From Lasioglossum baleicum (taxonomy: Eukaryota; Arthropoda; Insecta; Hymenoptera; Halictidae), in NCBI RefSeq assembly GCF_051020765.1, contig NW_027469110.1, positions 930,001 to 994,000 of the forward strand: a stretch of 64,000 bases of DNA. The letters are read 5' to 3'. Under the pieces are notes generated by a model. The model ran no database searches. It had not been told where the DNA came from and saw only the letters and a list, made by a program, of their open reading frames with translations. This document shows positions 63,401-64,000 of this stretch, piece after piece (the first letter of the stretch is position 1; each line of letters starts with the position of its first letter). A program made the translations under genes and the position numbers.

Positions 63401-64000
63401 AACGTGTTTGTACTCGACTAGCCTGCGGGATTGCATCCTCTCGCACGTGTTTTTACACGACTAGCCTGCGGGATGCATCCTCTCGCACGTGTTTTTGCTC
63501 GACTAGCCTGCGGGATGCATCCTCTCGCACGTGTTTTTACACGACTAGCCTGCGGGATGCATCCTCTCGCACGTGTTTTTGCTCGACTAGCCTGCGGGAT
63601 GCATCCTCTCGCACGTGTTTTTACACGACTAGCCTGCGGGATGCATCCTCTCGCACGTGATTTTACTCGACTAGCCTGCGGGATGCATCCTCTCGGACGT
63701 GTTTTTACTCGACTAGCCTGCGGGATGCATCCTCTCGCACGTGTTTTTACTCGACTAGCCTGCGGGGCGCATCCTCTCGCACGTGTTTTTACTCGACTAG
63801 CCTGCGGGATGCATCCTCTCGCACGTGTTTTTACTCGACTAGCCTGCGGGATGCATCCTCTCGCACTTGTTTTTACTCGACTAGCCTGCGGGATGCATCC
63901 ACTCGCACGTGTTTTTACTCGACTAGCCTGCGGGGTGCATCCTCTCGCACGTGTTTTTACTCGACCAGCCTGCGGGATGCATCCTCTCGCACGTGTTTTT
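60491..64000 (+). repeat. Right-edge A-only region
   Basis: Begins with another cgtgttcttcactcg unit and two gatgtatcc units like those at 57.64 kb. It then mixes markers of both sets: gaagc with cgtattttt near 61.4 kb, one ctaccc unit near 61,52x and one ccagcggg unit near 61,57x, both otherwise typical of the left half, plus the caaacgcgtttg/gattgc pair near 62.26 kb and its less altered form near 63.40 kb. The array is cut by the window end inside an A head. Confidence 0.88.

Larger units (their letters stand above)
1..64000 (+). repeat. Satellite array filling the whole window
   Basis: Every base belongs to a head-to-tail array of two related monomers, A (42 bp) and B (24 bp), all in one orientation and running past both window ends. 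No foreign insertion, inversion or unique spacer was found on reading through. About 1,340 A heads (estimated from length) and about 430 B units in 124 clusters (counted by hand) are present. Divergence between neighbouring monomers is low, mostly zero to two substitutions, while recognisable variant haplotypes recur in blocks, the usual mark of unequal exchange or conversion. Host is inferred to be eukaryotic from array size; kingdom is not determinable. No transcription unit or gene can be supported. Confidence 0.97.

Noticed and set aside
1..64000. Plant seed-type RY plus G-box promoter pair
   Set aside because: CACGTG is present, but the nearby element is GATGCATC, which lacks CATGCA. Hundreds of tandem copies without a gene do not make a promoter.
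1..64000. Centromeric protein box (CENP-B box or yeast CDE-like)
   Set aside because: No match to the 17-bp CENP-B box was seen. CACGTG alone is too short to argue for a centromere, and no CDEII/CDEIII-like companion exists.
1..64000. Telomeric repeats, tRNA or rRNA genes, or transposon ends
   Set aside because: No telomere-type hexa/heptamers, cloverleaf, rRNA motif, terminal inverted repeats or target duplications were found; the array is unbroken.

Overview
The whole 64 kb is one uninterrupted tandem-repeat (satellite/minisatellite) array. I see no unique sequence, transposon, RNA gene, CRISPR array or supportable protein gene. All copies lie in the same orientation. The scale, the higher-order nesting and the local duplications fit a eukaryotic heterochromatic or subtelomeric/centromeric satellite from a long-read assembly. 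The sequence itself does not reveal the kingdom or species.

Two monomers build everything. Monomer A is 42 bp: a 24-bp head (cgcacgtgttttt, then a or g, then ctcgactagc) and an 18-bp tail (ctgcgggatgcatcctct). Monomer B is 24 bp (catgcgcatccc, a six-base core aaaaaa, acaaaa or ataaaa, then cctgcg). B occurs only in clusters of 2-5 that replace the A tail, so the sequence returns to an A head after each cluster. I counted 124 clusters holding about 430 B units, all between 835 and 38,740. About 1,340 A heads span the window, nearly all carrying CACGTG.

Layout: 1-834 is A only. 835 to about 39.05 kb is a mosaic of A runs and B clusters arranged in higher-order repeats, including a 3.6-kb block copied about 4.4 kb downstream, a 1,208-bp tandem pair, a 1,077-bp tandem pair, an 890/824-bp triplet and a distant re-use of left-end modules around 29.5-34.5 kb. 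From about 39.05 kb to the end there are only A units, with a different variant set (43-bp units, ggggtgc, gacgc). Most of this part is an 8.16-kb block present twice (39.05-46.92 and 47.20-55.63 kb) and almost identical, followed by diverged relatives to 64 kb.

Long open frames on both strands are an arithmetic by-product: 42 bp and every B-cluster interval are multiples of three, and several frames of the monomers lack stops. I therefore annotate no CDS. The points most worth following up are the strict order of B types within clusters, the perfect 12-bp palindromes at B-B joints (matching the NRF-1 consensus), the helically phased CACGTG sites, and a palindromic converted A unit seen ten times in the right-hand part.
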